Assembly (NCBI RefSeq): GCF_002104995.1
Contig: NW_024468249.1
Location: 2,542,001-2,606,000 of the forward strand
Reading direction: 5' to 3'
Source: Linderina pennispora
Lineage: Eukaryota; Kickxellomycota; Kickxellomycetes; Kickxellales; Kickxellaceae
Length of the DNA: 64,000 nt
Of the stretch, positions 23,516 to 34,173 are shown piece by piece. The number at the start of each line of letters is the position of its first letter. Positions within the stretch are counted from its first letter, which is position 1. The notes beneath the pieces are model-generated. The model searched no databases. It was not told the DNA's origin and was given only the letters and a program-made list of their open reading frames with translations. Position numbers and translations under genes: made by a program.

Positions 23516-23998
23516 ATGGCGACGTTCCGTTATCCGCGGGTGTTGAATGAGCTGGTGCGCGCTGAGAAGGACGCGCTGGTCAAGGCGACGAAGCCCAAGA
23601 ACGGGGTGGGCGCGTTCGTGTTCCCGTGCCGCAAGATGGTGTTCAACTACTGCGAGCGCAGCGGCAGCAGCAACCCCGTCAAGGACTACCTGCAGGGTGA
23701 AGCAGTCAAGTTCGCCAAGGAGAACCCACAGATCGAGGTCGTGGTGCAGCCGCGGCCATCGCGCCATCCGATCATCCGCGCCTTCTACACGAACGGTGCA
23801 CAAAAGGCAAAGTGCCTGCGGAAGGTGACGAAGGACGACATCCCCGAGGTCGTCAAGTCGCTGCGAGACCATGCCGGATACAAGCAGCGTCGCTGGAACA
23901 AGTATGTTATTTCGGACACGCCCAGCGTCAGGGGCATTTTCTCGCCGTTCCACGTCAAGGAGGTGCACCAGATCAGCGATATGAAGTCGAAGCACTAG
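23516..23998 (+). CDS. MRPL51: Mitochondrial large-subunit ribosomal protein mL43
   Basis: 160 residues, intact frame. The mL43/S25 thioredoxin-like fold shows as FVFPCRKMVFNYCERSGSSN, then IEV-VVQPRPSRHPIIRAFY and the C-terminal KQRRWNKYVISDTPSVRGIF. The start at 23516 follows a C/A-rich leader and matches the compact family length. The stop is only 43 bases from the end of the convergent PUS10. An AATAAA at 24003-24008 lies just after the stop. No doubled-base sites. Confidence 0.85.
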   Translation: MATFRYPRVLNELVRAEKDALVKATKPKNGVGAFVFPCRKMVFNYCERSGSSNPVKDYLQGEAVKFAKENPQIEVVVQPRPSRHPIIRAFYTNGAQKAKCLRKVTKDDIPEVVKSLRDHAGYKQRRWNKYVISDTPSVRGIFSPFHVKEVHQISDMKSKH

Positions 23999-24041
23999 AT
24001 GGCAATAAAAAAAGTCACAATCCAAAATGTAAACGAGTTAT

Positions 24042-25545
24042 TCAAGACGACAGTGTGGGTGGGAAGTCCAGCGACACGTTCTCGACGTCGAGCTCGAGGA
24101 TGTCAGCAGTTACGCCAGCCATATCCGCCAGTGATGGCGCTGTGCGGCCAAGGTCTCCGTGCACAAACTCCTTGATGTACGTGCCAGCCTCGGACTCGAT
24201 CCGGACCTTGTAGAAGCAGCCCTCCAGCGGGATCCACTTCCAGCGCAAGCAGCCTCTTGGGGCGGGTGAGCGGCGCGCGGCGGTGCAGCACACGGATCGG
24301 CGTCTTCTGTTGCAGCACAATCTCCTGCTTGCCCCGGGCATTGATCTCCTCGATCTTCTCACTGCTCAGCGGCTTGGCAAACCACACCAGGGCGCAGTAC
24401 AGCTTGGTCTTGCTGTCCTGGCCCTCCTTGATGATCGAAGTGTCGTCCGCCTTGATTATCTGGAGACGGCGCACCTGGACAGGCGAGCTAGCGGCGACCA
24501 GCTGCTGTTCAACCTTGGTGATATCCACCTGCGGCACCTTTTTGATACGTGGGTTGATGCACTCAACATAGAACGGACGGCCGTCGCCGAGCATGCGCAC
24601 ATCAGCGTCTTCGCGACCTGATCCGACCAAGTTGTACTCGTCGCTCCTGACCAGCGCCTTGAGCGGGTCGCCAATGACTTCAGCGACCGACAGCTCAGTG
24701 ACGCGCTTGTTGTCGACGATGAATGGCGTCTGGCTGATATTCCGCTCGAGCTTCAAGTACCGGCCCCCATATAGAGCGACGAGCGCTTGAGTACTGGTGG
24801 GTCCAGCGCAGCAGCTGTGGCGACTGCAGGCGGTTGCTGTCCAAAGCCAGCGGTGAACTCGTCGTCTGGGCAGCGGCCAAGCTCGACGATAACTGGCATC
24901 CTTGGAGTCGCCAGTCGTATGCATCACACCGCGCTTGCGGAAGGTCTTGGTCTTGATTGACGAGCCACTACGGTCAATAAGGAACTGATGCTCGCTGGCC
25001 GATTCCTCGTGCGAAAAGCTGACCTCCACACGCATTTCGCTGTCGTTGTTGATCTGGACCGAGCACAAGTCGACCAGCCGCTGCGAGATCAGAAACTTGG
25101 CAGTATCCTTGATATCCGGATAGCGGTGGCCGCTGTTTACAGCAGCTAGGTTGCGCTTGGCAAATAGGCTCATCGAGTGCTCGCGTATGTAGATCGATTT
25201 GGGCAGTTCGATGCTGACCGATACATCATCGGCATCGTACGCCTGCGCCTTGAATTCCTCGGCTACCTTGCTGGAGTGAGCGTGGTCAAGAATACCCAGA
25301 CACAGCGGGCACGCACTGGCATCGGGTGCCGGAAGATCGAGACTGGTGCGTATGCTTGCTGGCTGGTGACTGCATGAGGTATACTGGGCCACAGGGGACA
25401 TCGATTAGTCGCAGAATGCATATGCTGCAGATGCCCGTTTCAGCCAGCTTCTTGGCATTTGCTTTGATCGTGTCCAGATTGCCAGCTTGCGCCGATGGGC
25501 GTTGCTAGCCATGTCCTCGAACGTCCTTGCCTCTGTGCTTGCCAT
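24042..25545 (-). CDS. PUS10: tRNA pseudouridine synthase PUS10
   Basis: Converts uridines 54/55 in the tRNA T-loop to pseudouridine. The N-terminal zinc-binding part shows ICSICILRL and ACPLCLGIL (two CxxC pairs). The catalytic half carries GGRYLKLERNISQTPFIVDN, GSGREDADVRMLGDGRPFYV (the catalytic aspartate lies in the REDADVR loop), KTPIRVLHRRAPLTRPKRL and the terminal motif AGTYIKEFVHGDLGRTAPSL. Breaks occur at the N-terminus (two or three), near 24890 (GCC/GCA), near 24780-24790 (TCG/TCC and ATA/ATT restore SSIGGRYLKL), and at 24248 (CTT/CTG). All have synonymous solutions except one uncertain site near 25455. Confidence 0.85.
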
Positions 25546-26187
25546 TCTTCGCAGTATGTATAAAGAGACGCGTTTGGCTTATATGAAGTAGGTAGTTAAT
25601 GAGGCTGGGGGAGAATCGGCGAAATCGACTGCGTAAGTCACAGATACCCGGTGTACCCCATGGCACAATGTTGAGCGACTATGGCAATGTCTCGATTTTT
25701 TCGCTGGAGATTTTTTTGCCTCCAACAATTTGGCTGCACAATTTGGCTGCAAGAACTTCAAGGGAGTTTACGGTGGTGAACAGGTAGTGGATTGCAAAAA
25801 CTTTGGTATTTAGTGGCCAAGGGCATGGTGGCCCTGTAAAGTACAAGTTCTTGGCGTTGGCTGGTGGTGAAAAATCCATAGGTTTGCTGATTTGCCCCTA
25901 CCCACCTCTGAGAAAGCTTGGAATTGCCCAACACACAATTCAAGTTCTAGATGTGCCGCATGCAGTGTCAATCTCGCCAGCCGAGCAGCAATCTTTGCAA
26001 TGCTTCCTGCCGCAGCTGTGGCATGTAGGCTGATATATCACTCTGCTTCACCTCCTCTGTACAGATGTGAATCAATCGAAAGTGCGGCATCTCCGAATGA
26101 GAAAGAAAGGTACGGCCCCTTTCACCGCTGCCATACAAATCGCTCAGGAAGTGCCGTGTTGCCAAGACATACGGTGCTGGTGTCTTG
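25546..26187. other. Intergenic, promoter regions
   Basis: PUS10 promoter and upstream DNA of the first EDAL gene. A short tandem duplication of ACAATTTGGCTGC occurs at about 25725-25751. A TATAAAG at 25558 precedes a 62-codon frame (25599) that I cannot support. Confidence 0.4.
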
Positions 26188-26195
26188 TATAAAAA
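26188..26195 (+). promoter_or_regulatory. TATA box (TATAAAAA) of EDAL gene 1
   Basis: Begins 131 bases before the ATG at 26319; the intervening leader is C/A-rich. Confidence 0.6.
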
Positions 26196-26318
26196 CCGCC
26201 TTGCAGGCTATGTCGACATCCATCACCAACGCTATCCACAGCAAAACACCACCTACGGCAAGACACCGACAACTACCCAGATCCCTTCTACCCTCTTCAC
26301 CAAGATACCCTTTCTACA

Positions 26319-26510
26319 ATGAGCCACGTCACCAACACTACTGATTCGGCCAGCATTGCCAACACCGAGGCTACTGTGGTCCCGAACACCACTAACAATA
26401 GCAGCAAGCCATTGGATGCGTCGCAGGGCGGCAGTGCAGAGGACGCACTGGCCTACCTCCTTGGCTTTGTTCCTGCGTCTGGCACGCTTGGACAACCCTC
26501 GGTCCTATAA
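26319..26510 (+). CDS. Small protein of the EDAL family, copy 1 (63 residues)
   Basis: A compact gene with TATA box, C/A-rich leader and intact frame. The N-terminal half is Thr/Asn/Ser-rich (MSHVTNTTDSASIANTEATV); the C-terminal half carries GGSAEDALAYLLGF, then VPASGTLGQPSVL. The motif [G/N]-x-x-EDAL-[A/S]-[Y/F]-L recurs in the genes at 27598 and 28573. There is no signal peptide or membrane segment. I recognise no known family; the predicted short amphipathic helix around EDALAYLL could be an interaction motif. Confidence 0.6.
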   Translation: MSHVTNTTDSASIANTEATVVPNTTNNSSKPLDASQGGSAEDALAYLLGFVPASGTLGQPSVL

Positions 26511-27489
26511 ATTTTGTTTATCATCGCTATATTTTATTTCCATGCTCAATACACTCGCCACACTTTATACGCAATATTTATCGAAACCTCTCTGATCAGA
26601 GTGGCTGTATGGTCCGCTATGCTACCTGGTAGGCTCAGTTAGGACCTGCTTTGGACTGACCTGAGTTTGTAGCACCATCCATCAGGGGGTCACGCTGTTT
26701 TTGTCAGACACGCCGCCATGCCATTTTATTTGAGTCCCGCCTGTCCATATACACATCGGTCACCACAGTAGAGGTAGAATGGTCGGACTAGCAAACATTA
26801 CACGGCATCCCACTCAGGCCATGACCATAAACCAATAGTTGGCCGTGTTCAACCTTCAGAATCCAGTAGTTATGAGCTTTATGGAATGAATACGACTGGA
26901 AATTTGCTGAGGAGAAAAAAGGGAGGATGGGCCGTTCCAGCTCACAATGTTTATACAGGTGGGGATTTGGAATTTGCACATGGTGGCGAAGGGCATGGGG
27001 TTGCCCGAATGTCAACAGGCCGGATTGAAGGGTATATACAAAAACTAGGCTGTTATATGCGGCGTGGAAAAAATACCTTGCCAGGACACGGGTTTCGAGA
27101 GCTTTTTTTTTTTCCAAATCTTGGCATTTTTTCCGAAACTTTTTCTAACCTGTTTATTTTTTAAAGTGCATACAGTCGGGTGCCAGGTGTACATCCCATG
27201 CGAAAAGTACAGGCCAAACCAAATGATTTTCCACCGATTTCTTCATTGCCAGTTGGTAAGCACATCTTTTTCTGCTTGCTGCGGCGTTGTCATGGAACGC
27301 GGTCAATTTCTATGATGCCATCGCTGAGCCAAGCACATGTTAATCTTCACCAAAGCATCAGCCCAACAAGCGGAAGTGCCTACGGGATCCATTTGGGCGC
27401 ATAGGTGACACTTGATAACGAATTCCACTCACTGTGGGCTGGCCATGTCTGACAACAACGCCAAGACCCAAGTCATAGAGCCCCGGCTG
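26511..27489. other. Intergenic between EDAL genes 1 and 2
   Basis: Mostly low-information DNA with T-rich stretches around 27100-27165. No gene is supported. Confidence 0.4.
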
Positions 27490-27495
27490 TATAAG
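27490..27495 (+). promoter_or_regulatory. TATA box (TATAAG) of EDAL gene 2
   Basis: Begins 108 bases before the ATG at 27598. Confidence 0.5.
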
Positions 27496-27597
27496 AAGGC
27501 AGACTCTCTGTCTGAACCGCCCCGACCCAACATCAACATCACTCCAAGAACGTATATCTCTCACCTCTTCCTACCAACGATTCTACCAACAGCAACA

Positions 27598-27847
27598 ATG
27601 AGCTTCAAGACTACGATCACTAAGCTTTTCTCAACCAAGTCCGATGCCAAATCCGTCACATCCGTCGAAACCATCAGCCTGAAGAGCACTGCAAGCACAA
27701 TCTCTGGTGTTGGACACCAAGACACACGTAACACCCCGCTTCTGTCGGCATCAAAGGGCGGGCGCGCCAGAGGACGCACTGAGCTACCTGCTCAGCGGCA
27801 AAACCCAGATGGTATCTGCCGCCACCCTGAACCCGCCGAGCATGTAA
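27598..27847 (+). CDS. Small protein of the EDAL family, copy 2 (82 residues)
   Basis: Begins MSFKTTITKLFSTKSDAKSV, Ser/Thr/Lys-rich, and reaches SKGGRA. At 27769 one extra base (GCC or GCA, both Ala) shifts the frame; taking either base continues as EDALSYLLSGKTQMVSAATL and ends NPPSM at the TAA 27845-27847. Read without that correction the frame becomes an unrelated Arg-rich tail running to 27909. The DNA AGAGGACGCACTG is identical between copies 1 and 2, which argues for common descent. Function unknown. Confidence 0.55.
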
Positions 27848-28492
27848 ACGCATACATCTTTTACTGCCGACCCTTTCTCTGCCTGTATAGAATTTCGCTT
27901 TTCTCATAAATTGACATCAACATCCTTGTTGCTCAAATTGCCGACTTTTGAATTAGGTAAACCCGGGCTGTCTAAACATGTTGAGGGAGGCGGAATCGGG
28001 ATGTCTTGTGCCATGCACGTACGTACAGATGATGCCTTCCGTGTGCAGGTGACTAGCAGATAACACCGAGACATTGGCGGCCGGAGATGTCAACACGGGC
28101 GATCCCTTGAGCTGGGAGATTTATTTTTGTGGCCCAAGCATAGGTAAGCTGGTTAATGCGTTGCCGCAGCATTGGGGAGCAGCAATTATATTACCAAGAC
28201 AAGACTGATGCACCCCTTTCACACCCCCCTGTCCACCTCCGAGCCACACCCCCTTTGCTGTACCTGAAAATCCGCATTGCGGCCGCCTCCCCAACCCTTT
28301 AAATCCTGTATATTTCCTGCTACAGTGCCGTCGTGGCCGCAGGCACAGTGAGCGGTATTCATGCAAGTGTTACCTTTTCAGGAACCTATGTGCATGCTAT
28401 TGTGACTTTGATTCCCTGCGGCCACCCGATATACACTTAGCCAGAAAAATTTGCTGCCAAGACGCTGCATTCGCTACCGCCTGTCGGATCAG
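27848..28492. other. Intergenic between EDAL genes 2 and 3
   Basis: No gene seen. C-rich tract at 28208-28260. Confidence 0.4.
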
Positions 28493-28498
28493 TATAAA
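28493..28498 (+). promoter_or_regulatory. TATA box (TATAAA) of EDAL gene 3
   Basis: Begins 80 bases before the ATG at 28573. Confidence 0.6.
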
Positions 28499-28572
28499 GA
28501 GTGGTGTTCCAGGGCATCAATCTACAGCATCAATACCATCAACAAAAGCACTTTCCTCACACAGCTACCACA

Positions 28573-28794
28573 ATGCCTCTCTTCAAGTTCTTCAAGTCAT
28601 CCCAGACCGGCGCCAAGCACATCGGCGACACCGGCTCAGATGCAGCAAGCACTACTACTGCCACCACGCTAATCAGCGACCAGAAGATCCTTAGTGCAGG
28701 CCAGGGTAACAACCCCGAGGATGCCCTCAGCTTCCTCTACAGCAAAATCAGCATCGGCGGCAACACCGGGATGTCGTGCCAGAACAAGATATAA
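28573..28794 (+). CDS. Small protein of the EDAL family, copy 3 (73 residues)
   Basis: Begins MPLFKFFKSSQTGAKHIGDT, then an Ala/Thr-rich segment, and carries NNPEDALSFLYSKISIGG before ending NTGMSCQNKI. The position of the EDAL motif in the C-terminal half and the promoter layout match copies 1 and 2. The N-terminal basic/aromatic start (KFFK) also resembles the KLFSTK of copy 2. Intact frame; no signal peptide. Function unknown. Confidence 0.6.
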   Translation: MPLFKFFKSSQTGAKHIGDTGSDAASTTTATTLISDQKILSAGQGNNPEDALSFLYSKISIGGNTGMSCQNKI

Positions 28795-31244
28795 GCACCC
28801 TCCACTCACTTCCATGGATTCCTCATTCACCTCTACGCCGCGCTGTATATAAGCCCTCGCCACTTGATCCACAAACAGATCCAATAAAAGCATTAAAATC
28901 TAATGAGAAATCAAGATCGCTTGCTAGAAGCAGCCAATGTGGAAGCGGACAAGCGAGGCGCCCTTGTTGCAGCTCAGTAAAAATGGCCTTGGGCCGTGGT
29001 TCAGCGTGCTGCCTCCAGTAATAGCGGCTCTACAGTGATGCCTGGCTTGAATTGTTCGCCTGCTTGCCGACTGGTGTGGGCGACATAGCATGGTTGGTCT
29101 TTATCTTCTCAGCCACAAGCAGACGCCTCGCCACCACTGCCGCAGTGTATGTACACTTGAACACCCGCAGAGCCACGTTCTTGTACACAAACACACGGTA
29201 ACTAGCCACGGTTCTATGGAGCGGTTACTTCCGCAAAACTCCAGGCACGCCTGTGTAAACAAGTGCAAACAGACGCAAAAGGCAGAAGCCGCGCATTATT
29301 CATTCTCCATCGCGCTTCCTGTCCCCGGGTCGGGTAACCGGCGCCCTTCTACTGGTTTGTAGCACTTCTGGGAGCAATAGCAAGCGCAGCGAACAGCGGT
29401 GGTGCTGGCGGACTATTCTTTGCTGTGCACCCAGAAAGCAAATGAAATGCTCATTGTGCTGACCCAGAGATAAGCGGTTTGGGCGCGAGTATTCTTGGCA
29501 CGCTCTTGCTCGGGGCACCCAGTAGGAACAAGACAGTTCTGCGCCCAAGAGCATGGTGGCAGCCCGCTTGCGCGCGGAAGCTTGAAGGGAGCTGGAAGCG
29601 GAGGGCCAAGCGGAGCTCGCCCGCAAAGAAATTCTCGCATTGGCTCATCTATTTTTGACATTAAGAGCCGTTCATTTCCGTCTGGAATATAGTGGCCAAA
29701 TAGCTGGAGTCCTCACAGTGCCAGGCCACAAACAAATGGGAAGTTACTTTTTGAAACTCTGGCGTCCGCACCAATGGAGGCAGGAAAGTGCCTCTACAAA
29801 TGAACGTTGCCATGGTCTGCTTGGAGTTCCAAGGAACTGCAGACTGACAGCAACCATTACGGGTGCGGGCCGGGTTTTGGCTCGCGAATGGCCGAGCTGA
29901 GCAGGGAGTTGGACTGAAGGCTAGGCTGCTGATCATTGTATGTGACGCTCGTTCTCTGACGGTCCATCGATGTTGCGATTCGGTGTAGTGATAGCGCGTG
30001 TACCCTATCACACCACCAGAGTTGGTCAGCAAGGGTAGCGATCCGTCCTCACATCTCCCCTTACCCGGCTCAGACCAAGGTGTTTTTGGCACGGTATGGC
30101 CGAGAGCATGAAGGAGACACCAATCCTGTCCATCCTTGTGTGTGCATACGTGCGCGGACACTATGCCGATTTGCGCGTCTCTAATGTGGGATCGGCGGAC
30201 CCCCCAAAAGCGAGAGGAGTGAGAGCAAGGCGTGGCCGCATACCGCTCCCCTTAGATTGATCTCCATTACAGAGAACGGCACTGCCCCTCAGCCTGACGC
30301 GTGCGATCTTCAGCGAGAATGAGGGCACTGAGAAAAGAGCATGCGAAAGGGGAGCCGGGACGCGGGCAGAGGGGATCTGGCGGCGATGAGCCATCTGTAA
30401 AGGGTCATGGGCACGAAGCCTCATACATGCTATGTCTGGAACGTCAGGAACAATGTGTGCGTTTCAATTTAACCATATTAGTCTGGGTACATTGAGGACG
30501 GCATGCAAATAAATGCACGTCGGCGAACAAGTATGCAATGTGTGACGGACAATGCGTTACAAAAAGATCTGTCGCAGGCGAGCACAATTTTCTACCTCTA
30601 GCTGTCAAAACTTTTCTTGGTGATACGGGCGCTGGAAGAATGGGGCAGAAGTTTTGCCAGTACGGCCCGTGGAGCGCGCCTTCAGAATGCCCTCTTTCAC
30701 CCACCTGCTCGCCCTCTAGACGGCACTGCGTCACCCGCCGACACGGTCCTGGCTGGGTGGCTTTTAGTTTCGAGCAGCCGGGCTGCAGAAGTACCCCCTC
30801 GCCAATGGTCGACTACCCTGCTGTGGGGAGAGAGAAACCTCGGACGAGTGCACAGTGCCGTGCTCGGATTCCTCAGCCAGCCCGACTCTGCCAGCAGCAG
30901 CAGTGTCGAGTGATCCAAAACTCTTTGTCGACTGACAGTCATCACGCAAGGCTCGCTGCCCGCTGATTGCCTGCCCAGGAACACGCAGCAGCCCAGGCCA
31001 GAACAGCCGGAACCAAAAGGCGAGCCAAAAAAAACCCAGTGCAAATGGCTCACAAATATTGGCCAATAAGCAGCGGCAATTGTCCAGCATTTCCACACTA
31101 TTTGCTCGGCATCCTTGGCGATCGGCAAGCGCCGCCGCCTTCCGAATACGGGGTCGCAGACCCCCCCTCGCCCCCTCAACACCCGCCTTTTTCGTCCTGT
31201 CCCGCAAACACTCCGTGCTACAAAGCGAGATTCGTGGTTTGCCC
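28795..31244. other. Long gene-poor region
   Basis: About 2.4 kb. Overlapping GC-rich frames on both strands (for example plus 30538-30966, minus 30697-31314) have Arg/Ser/Cys-rich translations without domains and look like chance. A TATATAAG at 28846 is followed by a 25-codon frame at 28903 that may simply be the 3' flank of EDAL gene 3. Confidence 0.4.
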
Positions 31245-31252
31245 TATAAATA
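31245..31252 (+). promoter_or_regulatory. TATA box (TATAAATA)
   Basis: Begins 146 bases before the ATG at 31391. Confidence 0.6.
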
Positions 31253-31390
31253 CTATTTCGCCCTCCTGTACGTCTTGTCGATTTCATTCGATTCCCCCAC
31301 CACAAATCTCGCACAGAAAAATCCTCTCACCTTGTTTTCCTGCTTTTAAGCGCGCATTGATCTTCCATTTTTCAACTCGCACCCTTCACA

Positions 31391-31747
31391 ATGAGCATGA
31401 ACATTAACGTCAACACATCTGTGCCCATGACATCGGCCCCCACCTCGCCAACCGCCATGCTCGCAGAGAGCACCAAATTCATGGGCACCGCCATGCTCGA
31501 GACCGGCGATGTGGTGCAAAAGTTCAGCACCGGATCGTCGAATCGCTCGTCCCGCCTCAACCTTGAGGGGTCGTGGCTGGACCTCGACTCTGACGATGAG
31601 GACGACAGCTCGCCCAGGATGCGCCGCAAGAACTCGGCGTCGTCTGGCAAGGGTCCCAAGTCGACCCTGGCAGGCATCAAGGAGCTGACTCGTCGCAGCT
31701 CGATGCACCTGCGCAAGCTCACCAACAAGATCTCAACAGGTCACTAG
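31391..31747 (+). CDS. Small Ser-rich protein of unknown function (118 residues)
   Basis: Intact frame after a TATA box and a C/A-rich leader. The N-terminus is Met/Thr/Asn-rich (MSMNINVNTSVPMTSAPTSP); the middle has the acidic SWLDLDSDDEDDSS; the C-terminus is basic and Ser-rich with RRKNS and TRRSS, both fitting basophilic (PKA-type) kinase sites. There is no signal peptide, membrane segment or EDAL motif. The gene organisation resembles the EDAL genes next door. No family recognised. Confidence 0.6.
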   Translation: MSMNINVNTSVPMTSAPTSPTAMLAESTKFMGTAMLETGDVVQKFSTGSSNRSSRLNLEGSWLDLDSDDEDDSSPRMRRKNSASSGKGPKSTLAGIKELTRRSSMHLRKLTNKISTGH

Positions 31748-32997
31748 GCCCTAGTGATAGTGTTGTGAACCCAAACAGAACCCAGCACCCATGTACATAA
31801 TTAGCGATGGCACCAAAACCACACCTCTTAAACTTATTCCCACCGCGTTCTTCGCTGTTGATTTTTGTTCGACCTTATTGTACCACTACATCATGTTCTC
31901 TGAATAAACATTTTGATACCTCTCATATTTGTGGGCAGTTCCAATGTATCCCAACGTGCTTTGTATTTGTTCGCTGACGTCTTTGTGTTTGGAGCTGAAT
32001 GTAAATTAGTCCCAGAATGGCACCCTTTTCTCACTGCGTATTCAGAATCTGGCCGGGAAAATCGAATGCACATGCATGCAAGCGGCCAGGCTGACTGCAT
32101 TATCGACTCAGAAAGGGGGATATCGGCCTGCATGTTCCTTTGGCGAGAATGAGAATGGATTCTCCCATTTCGTAGGCACCTGCCTGTTGCCCCATCTCGT
32201 TCTACCGAGCCCACAGCACTATCCCTACCTGTCCAATCGCAACACTATACCCCCTTCTGTTGTGGAGCGCTGCTGTTCGGTTGCATACGTGACACCTGAT
32301 ACATGTCCGAGCGGCATATTAGACTAGATAAATAGAGTAAACTTGCAATAGCTCTTTTGAGGGACTGCCCTCTCCCCACACGCCCGCTGCACTGCTTGCT
32401 CATAAGCCGGCTTGCGACTCGGCGACATGTATCCCTGCCAGCTCACTGGCTCAGTGGGCCAGCTCAGGGAGATCGGCGGCAGAACTCTGGGGTGGCATAC
32501 TGTTGTTCAGGCGCTAGAGCGGACTTGTTGCTGACCTAGCTGCCTAAATGCCATGCTGCCTGGCTAGAAAACCAGCAGACCGCATAGCCCCTGTCACTGG
32601 ACACCATCCAAACCACCAGTGCTAAATATAGCAGCATCAGCAACCCTCAAGGTCGCTTGCAGAGGGGATACAGGCTTACTATACACCCAGATCAAGGCAG
32701 CTTCGGCTCTTTAAATCCCAGTCGGGGAAAAAGTGCTTAAAAACAGCCATTCGGATGGATTACGCATAGCTGATGAGACGAAGGCAATCCCTAGTTGAGT
32801 AGATGGACTGCTGCCATCCGCCATGCGATTGAATTTCTCCTTTTGAAAGCTCCATTTACATGTGTTGAAATGCGATATGCACTGCGACTTGCTGCCAATG
32901 TTCGTCTGGTATTTTTCCGTTCTACATGCGATCTGCTGAGAAAGTTGTGCCTTTGCACCGGGTAGAAGTCTCGACACATGTCTGGGGACTTTTGCCG
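31748..32997. other. Intergenic
   Basis: 3' flank of the small Ser-rich gene (AATAAA at about 31901) and upstream DNA of the AA9 gene. No gene supported. Confidence 0.45.
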
Positions 32998-33005
32998 TAT
33001 AAAAG
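32998..33005 (+). promoter_or_regulatory. TATA box (TATAAAAG) of the AA9 gene
   Basis: Begins 210 bases before the ATG at 33208, with a C-rich leader between. Confidence 0.55.
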
Positions 33006-33207
33006 ACCAACACAGCTAGGCACAGTTTACTCGAACTTCCTACCCCCATTCATTTACCAGGCCACCCCTCCTCCCCTCCCCTCTCCAAGAACGATATTTC
33101 TGTTACTAGGCTGGTCCTAATCGACAGATACACGCTTCCACTACCAACAACTGCACCTTCCTCTACACCGATTCCCCGCTTCAACAGACGAAATTGGTAC
33201 TTTTAAA

Positions 33208-34173
33208 ATGAAAGTTGCCTCTGTTCTTATGCTCCTTGGCAGCCTGGCCTCGATGGTCAATGCCCACACCTACCTGAGCCACGTTACTCTTGACGGTACC
33301 AAGTACGCCGAGGGTCAGTGCATCCGCCCCTACCCGGCCAACCGCAACTTCCCGGTCAAGGACCCGTCGTCGACTGACCTGACCTGCGGTGTTGGTGGTC
33401 TTGCATCCACTGCTACCAAGACTTGCCCTGTTGCTGCTGGCTCTACCATCACCGTCGAATGGCACCATGACAACGACTCGCCATCCGACGATGTCATTGC
33501 AGAGTCCCACTATGGCCCGTGCCTTGTGTACATGGCACCGCTGTCGAGTAACGGCAAGGGTGACGTGTGGTTCAAGGTGTTCGAGGATGGCTACGATGCC
33601 GGTTCCAAGAAGTGGTGTGTGGACAAGATCCGTGCGAACGGCGGTAAGCTCAATGTCAAGCTGCCTGCTGACATCAAGGCTGGCAACTACTTGCTGCGTA
33701 CTGAGATCATTGCGCTGCACGAATCGGACACTGACTATGCTGTCAACCCGGCTCGCGGCTCGCAGTACTATCCCAACTGTGTCCAGGTCTCGGTTACTGG
33801 CGGTGGTGGTGCTGTTCCCAAGGGCTATGCTATCCCAGGTATCTACAAGACCAATAGCCCCGGCATCCTGTTCAACCTGTACAGCTCGTACAGCAGCTAT
33901 CCAATCCCAGGCCCGCCTTTGTACACTGGTGGGGCTGGCTCGTCACCACCAAGCACCCCATCTGTTGCTGCACCTACTGCTTCTGCTGTCCAGACCTCAG
34001 GCAGGCCCAAGCCTACTGTGACCTCGAGCGCTCCTTCGGTCCCGAAGCCCACCCAACTCTCATCTGACAGGCACATCACGATCACCAAGACCAAGACCAA
34101 GACCAAGACGAAAACAAAGACGAATACTAAGACTATCTACGCGACAAAGACCGTCCACGATTGCAACGCTTAA
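33208..34173 (+). CDS. AA9 lytic polysaccharide monooxygenase (secreted copper enzyme)
   Basis: 321 residues, intact frame. Signal peptide MKVASVLMLLGSLASMVNA is cut before His20, which becomes the N-terminal histidine of the copper brace (HTYLSHVTLDG). The second copper histidine is in ESHYGPCLVYMAP; the axial tyrosine and conserved Gln are in GSQYYPNCVQVSV; YLLRTEIIALHES and PGIYKTNSPGILFNLY are further AA9 landmarks. AA9 enzymes oxidatively cleave cellulose or hemicellulose outside the cell. The C-terminal 90 residues are a Pro/Ser/Thr linker ending in alternating Lys-Thr (34083-34145), encoded by a hexanucleotide repeat, in place of a carbohydrate-binding module. No doubled-base sites. 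The next gene is a pectin lyase on the same strand. Confidence 0.85.
   Translation: MKVASVLMLLGSLASMVNAHTYLSHVTLDGTKYAEGQCIRPYPANRNFPVKDPSSTDLTCGVGGLASTATKTCPVAAGSTITVEWHHDNDSPSDDVIAESHYGPCLVYMAPLSSNGKGDVWFKVFEDGYDAGSKKWCVDKIRANGGKLNVKLPADIKAGNYLLRTEIIALHESDTDYAVNPARGSQYYPNCVQVSVTGGGGAVPKGYAIPGIYKTNSPGILFNLYSSYSSYPIPGPPLYTGGAGSSPPSTPSVAAPTASAVQTSGRPKPTVTSSAPSVPKPTQLSSDRHITITKTKTKTKTKTKTNTKTIYATKTVHDCNA

Noticed and set aside
30538-31314. Long overlapping ORFs upstream of the small Ser-rich gene
   Set aside because: Both strands open, no domain, and they run into the promoter of the 31391 gene.
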